The translations under genes and the position numbers were made by a program. Shown here one piece after another: positions 6,294 through 8,829 of a stretch of DNA of 8,829 nt. The notes under the pieces are model-generated. The model had not been told where the DNA came from, ran no database searches, and saw nothing but the letters and a program-made list of their open reading frames with translations. Each line of letters begins with the position of its first letter. Positions within the stretch are counted from its first letter, which is position 1. Source of the stretch: Candidatus Zixiibacteriota bacterium (GTDB lineage Bacteria > Zixibacteria > MSB-5A5 > GN15 > JACZUZ01). Location of the stretch: contig JACZUZ010000049.1 of assembly GCA_022572905.1 (NCBI GenBank), positions 1 through 8,829 on the forward strand, read 5' to 3'.

Positions 6294-7236
6294 TTTGTCT
6301 CTCCTTCTCTTCTAATATATGTAATATTTCATTTTTATCATTACTCAATTGAGCTTTTAGCTCTTGCGAAGTCGCTATCGGGCGACTCTCTCGCAGATAG
6401 GACACAGGAATATACGAAATAATTTCACCATATAGCTCACGATCAAAGTCAAAAATATTAGCCTCAACCGAAAAAGACCTCTGGGGATCAAGGTGATTTA
6501 CTCCTACAAAGAGCATAGCCCCGTAACGAGACTTTCCGATATCGACGAAAGAAGCGTATATCCCCTCGCGCGGCAGGGCTTTACGAGGGTCAATTTTAAT
6601 ATTCGCCGTGGGGTAGCCGATTTTGTGCCCCAGCTTAATCCCAGTGACCACTTCTCCGGTAATTCGATATGACGCGCCCATGAGCTTATTTGCAGCGGGA
6701 ATATCTCCCTCGGCGATCAGACCTCGAATGGCTGTGGATGAGATATTCTTACCGTCCACAACCACTGGCGCCACAACCTCGAATTCAAATCCTAATTGAG
6801 AGGCAAGCTCTTTGAGTCTCTTAGCGTCGCCTTCGCGGTTCTTGCCAATCGTGTGATTCTCTCCGCAAATGAGAGCTTTCATTCCTAAACGCTCAATCAG
6901 TGTGCCTTTGATAAATTCAGACGCCGACATGTTTCGCGTGGCCTGATCAAATGGCAATGTCAGAATATCTCCGTCGTATCCCGTGCGAAGCGCATCGATT
7001 TCTTCATTCGGAGTCATAACCAGGCGCGGAGCCTTTGACGGATTAATGACCGTGCGCGGATGTGGGTCGAATGTTATCACTAGTGGGCGTAGGCCGGCTT
7101 TGCTGGCGTTAGAGACAAGGGCTTTCACTATAGCCTGATGACCAAGGTGGAATCCGTCGAAACTTCCCAGGGAGATCGCTCTGCCAACTCCATGTGGCAG
7201 GTCATCAATATTTCTGCAAACAGCGCCCGCGCCCAT
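6283..7236 (-). CDS. ribF: Bifunctional riboflavin kinase / FAD synthetase
   Basis: Converts riboflavin to FMN and FMN to FAD in the cytoplasm. At 317 residues it has the usual full length. The N-terminal adenylyltransferase domain (about 15-180) shows [10 protein letters not shown] (24-33), the nucleotide-binding site, TFDPHP (55-60), and [10 protein letters not shown] (165-174). The C-terminal kinase domain (about 185-305) shows [13 protein letters not shown] (201-213), with the PTAN motif at 209-212, GIYAS (225-229), and Glu258 in VEANIFDFD, which matches the catalytic glutamate. Two places differ from the common pattern: [13 protein letters not shown] (125-137) lacks the usual aromatic residues, and [12 protein letters not shown] (244-255) lacks the usual PTF. 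The ATG overlaps the truB stop by one base (TAATG), without a clear Shine-Dalgarno sequence, which points to coupling with truB. Its own 3' end overlaps the rpsO start. Confidence 0.97.
   Translation of the reverse strand: MGAGAVCRNIDDLPHGVGRAISLGSFDGFHLGHQAIVKALVSNASKAGLRPLVITFDPHPRTVINPSKAPRLVMTPNEEIDALRTGYDGDILTLPFDQATRNMSASEFIKGTLIERLGMKALICGENHTIGKNREGDAKRLKELASQLGFEFEVVAPVVVDGKNISSTAIRGLIAEGDIPAANKLMGASYRITGEVVTGIKLGHKIGYPTANIKIDPRKALPREGIYASFVDIGKSRYGAMLFVGVNHLDPQRSFSVEANIFDFDRELYGEIISYIPVSYLRESRPIATSQELKAQLSNDKNEILHILEEKERQSVF
6301..6306 (-). promoter_or_regulatory. rpsO ribosome binding site inside ribF
   Basis: AAGGAG on the minus strand lies 7 bases upstream of the GTG at 6291-6293 and within the last codons of ribF. 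It is the strongest Shine-Dalgarno match I noticed in the window, which suits a highly expressed ribosomal protein, and it supports the longer S15 N-terminus. Confidence 0.75.
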
Positions 7237-7243
7237 TATAGCA
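7235..7243 (-). promoter_or_regulatory. Possible extended -10 promoter at the truB/ribF junction
   Basis: The minus strand reads TGCTATAAT, an exact match to the extended -10 pattern TGnTATAAT. No good -35 lies 16-18 bases upstream, but extended -10 promoters can work without one. The start would fall a few bases inside ribF, so it could serve rpsO and pnp but not ribF. The bases are also constrained by the truB stop and the ribF start codon, so the match may be incidental. Confidence 0.25.
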
Positions 7244-8210
7244 CCCGCGAATACTTAAAGATTTGTTCAGCGTCGGATTCGCGCATTTTATCTGAAGAAA
7301 GCAAACTAATTCCCACTGCCAGCGCTTTGCCACGTGAATCACGAATAGCTATTTCCTGACCCGCCTCGAAAGGGGTCTCTATACTCTCTAAATCTGAGCT
7401 GGTAAGAGTTCTTCCCTGTTCGATTCTTTGAGCGAAGGCATCGCTTACGGCTATCGAAGGCAGTTCAAGAGACTCGGAAATAGATATGACTTTCTCTTTG
7501 ATCGTTTCGATTACGCCCGCGGCTTCGATATCAGCGAGTTTCATTCCGTCCTCAACTGAGTACGCCCCCACTCTTGTTCTTCTCAGGCCCGAAAGATAGG
7601 CGCCACATCCGAGCGCTTCTCCGATATCGTTCGCGAGAGAGCGGATATAGACACCGCTTTCACAGTCAACCATGATGCTAAGCGTTGGCGCCACATATGA
7701 AAGAAGTTTTATTTTATTGATGACAATTTCCCGTGTTGGAGCGACAACCTCCTCACCTTTTCGGGCGGATTTATAAAGTTTCTTGCCATCGACTTTGACC
7801 GCGGAATAGATCGGTACTGTCTGGTTGGTTTTCCCGATGAAAGTCTTCAGAGCGTTTTCAATAATATCTTCCGTAATCGTTGAAACATCGCCGGGAGATT
7901 CATTCTCATTTAAACCTTCGGCGTCGAAAGTCTTCGAGCATTTACCCAGCGTTATCTGCGCTTCATAAGTTTTATCGACGAGGGTGATGTATTTCGAAAT
8001 TTTCGTTGCTCGACCGAGGCACATAACCAGCAGTCCGGACGCAAGAGGGTCGAGTGAGCCCGTGTGTCCGACGCTTTTCTGTCCGAGCGCTCGGCGGAGA
8101 TCATCGACAACATCGTGGCTGGTCGGGCCAAGCGGCTTATCAATAAGGAGCAGACCGCTCAAAGCTGTTTTGTCTGATTGGGCTGTCTTATCTTTTTGAT
8201 CTACATTCAT
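7236..8210 (-). CDS. truB: tRNA pseudouridine-55 synthase
   Basis: Isomerises uridine 55 in the T-arm of tRNAs to pseudouridine. The 324-residue protein has the usual size and domains. The catalytic core starts at LLLIDKPLGPTSHDVV (20-35). The catalytic Asp54 lies in VGHTGSLDPLASGLL (47-61), where most homologues have Thr rather than Ser before Leu-Asp. PIYSAVKVDGKKLYKSARKG is the conserved tRNA-binding loop region, and SGVYIRSLANDIG and LSGLRRTRVGAYS are further family motifs. A C-terminal PUA-like tail follows. The first 17 residues precede the conserved core and are polar, including two DKTA copies. The ATG at 8210 lies inside the upstream phosphoesterase gene (23-base overlap) and has no clear Shine-Dalgarno sequence, which suggests coupling. 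No alternative in-frame start was evident before the conserved core. Confidence 0.98.
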   Translation of the reverse strand: MNVDQKDKTAQSDKTALSGLLLIDKPLGPTSHDVVDDLRRALGQKSVGHTGSLDPLASGLLVMCLGRATKISKYITLVDKTYEAQITLGKCSKTFDAEGLNENESPGDVSTITEDIIENALKTFIGKTNQTVPIYSAVKVDGKKLYKSARKGEEVVAPTREIVINKIKLLSYVAPTLSIMVDCESGVYIRSLANDIGEALGCGAYLSGLRRTRVGAYSVEDGMKLADIEAAGVIETIKEKVISISESLELPSIAVSDAFAQRIEQGRTLTSSDLESIETPFEAGQEIAIRDSRGKALAVGISLLSSDKMRESDAEQIFKYSRVL

Positions 8211-8829
8211 CTACAAGTCTTTTTTCTATTATTTCAAGCGCGTCTTCGAGCGACGTTTCGAGAGTCAAGCCGGCGGCGTTGCGATGCCCACCTCCTCCAA
8301 AACTACTGGCGATTGCCGACACATCAATATCTCCGCGTGATCGAAGAGATACTCGAACACTGGTCTCCTCTTCTTTGAGGAGCGCTCCCAATTGAGCTTT
8401 GGCGGTTTGCAGTGTATAGTCTACTATTCCTTCAGAATCAAACTTAACAGCTCCTGTTTTCTGGTACATTTGCTTTGAAACCGGGATGAGGCAAACTTTG
8501 CCATCCTCGGCGAACCGGATGTTACCCAACGCGAGGCCCGTCAATTCCAAAGAAGCCTGCGATTTCGAAAAGTAAATGCTATCGCACAATTCCTGGATAT
8601 TGATTCCCTTGTCCACAAGATTTGCCGTAACTCGAAAAGTATTCCCTCGCGCGGCGTTGAAGCGAAATCGTCCCGTGTCGGTCAATATCGCAGTATATAG
8701 AGCCTGCGCGGTTTGCGATCCGAATTCAAATCCACTCCATTTGAAGAAATCACACAGCATTTCCCCAACTGAGCTGTACTCAGAGTCAACCCATATTATT
8801 TCGCCATAGTTGGCGTTGTCCTTATGGTG
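8188..8829 (-). CDS. nrnA: DHH/DHHA1 phosphoesterase, NrnA-type (5' end beyond window)
   Basis: C-terminal 213 residues of a DHH-family phosphoesterase. NrnA-type members degrade short oligoribonucleotides and dephosphorylate 3'-phosphoadenosine 5'-phosphate. The frame is open to the window edge. Its first two residues are the two histidines of the DHH motif (HHKDNANYG), with the aspartate expected just outside. YSSVGEM follows as in the family, then LYTAILTDTGRFRF, which holds another metal-ligand aspartate region. The DHHA1 domain ends with GGGGHRNAAG, the substrate-binding glycine loop. Full-length members are about 310-340 residues, so roughly one third is missing. A position just before truB in the rbfA-truB interval is common in several bacterial groups. 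An internal ATG at 8760 is not the start. Whether it cleaves oligoRNA, pAp or a cyclic dinucleotide product cannot be told from this fragment. Confidence 0.93.
   Translation of the reverse strand, partial: HHKDNANYGEIIWVDSEYSSVGEMLCDFFKWSGFEFGSQTAQALYTAILTDTGRFRFNAARGNTFRVTANLVDKGINIQELCDSIYFSKSQASLELTGLALGNIRFAEDGKVCLIPVSKQMYQKTGAVKFDSEGIVDYTLQTAKAQLGALLKEEETSVRVSLRSRGDIDVSAIASSFGGGGHRNAAGLTLETSLEDALEIIEKRLVDECRSKR

Overview
This window is a stretch of a bacterial core-gene operon. All eight recognisable genes lie on the minus strand, so transcription runs from the right edge to the left. In transcription order they are: a DHH/DHHA1 phosphoesterase of the NrnA type (5' end outside the window), truB, ribF, rpsO, pnp, an M16 zinc peptidase, a small polysaccharide deacetylase, and leuS (3' end outside the window). 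Coding density is very high. The only non-coding gaps are 71 to 92 bases each, so no stretch above 300 bases lacks a gene.

Layout from the right. The phosphoesterase, truB, ribF and rpsO form one tightly packed block with overlapping ends (23, 1 and 11 bases), which suggests translational coupling. A 71-base spacer with a perfect 14-base palindrome and a good ribosome binding site leads into pnp. An 85-base gap separates pnp from the M16 peptidase, and an 80-base gap separates that from the deacetylase. The last gap, of 92 bases before leuS, contains a convincing sigma70-type promoter, so leuS is probably at least partly a separate transcription unit.

How the genes work together. The right half follows the widely conserved order (nusA-infB-rbfA-)nrnA-truB-ribF-rpsO-pnp: tRNA pseudouridine-55 synthesis, FMN/FAD synthesis, a 30S subunit protein, and RNA turnover by PNPase and the oligonucleotide-clearing NrnA-type enzyme. 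An M16 peptidase and a polysaccharide deacetylase next to pnp recall the pnpA-ylxY-mlpA cluster of Bacillus subtilis, but here the peptidase precedes the deacetylase. LeuS charges tRNA-Leu.

Organism. The proteins are clearly bacterial, with moderate base composition (roughly half GC by eye). Sequence alone does not fix the phylum. A lineage in or near the FCB superphylum, such as a candidate phylum like Zixibacteria, is a guess from gene order and protein character, not a demonstrated assignment.

I found no mobile element, CRISPR array, tRNA, rRNA or evident new system. The most interesting point is that the deacetylase gene has no ATG, GTG or TTG start where its protein should begin. It has a well-spaced Shine-Dalgarno sequence in front of an ATT codon, and starting there gives a typical family N-terminus.
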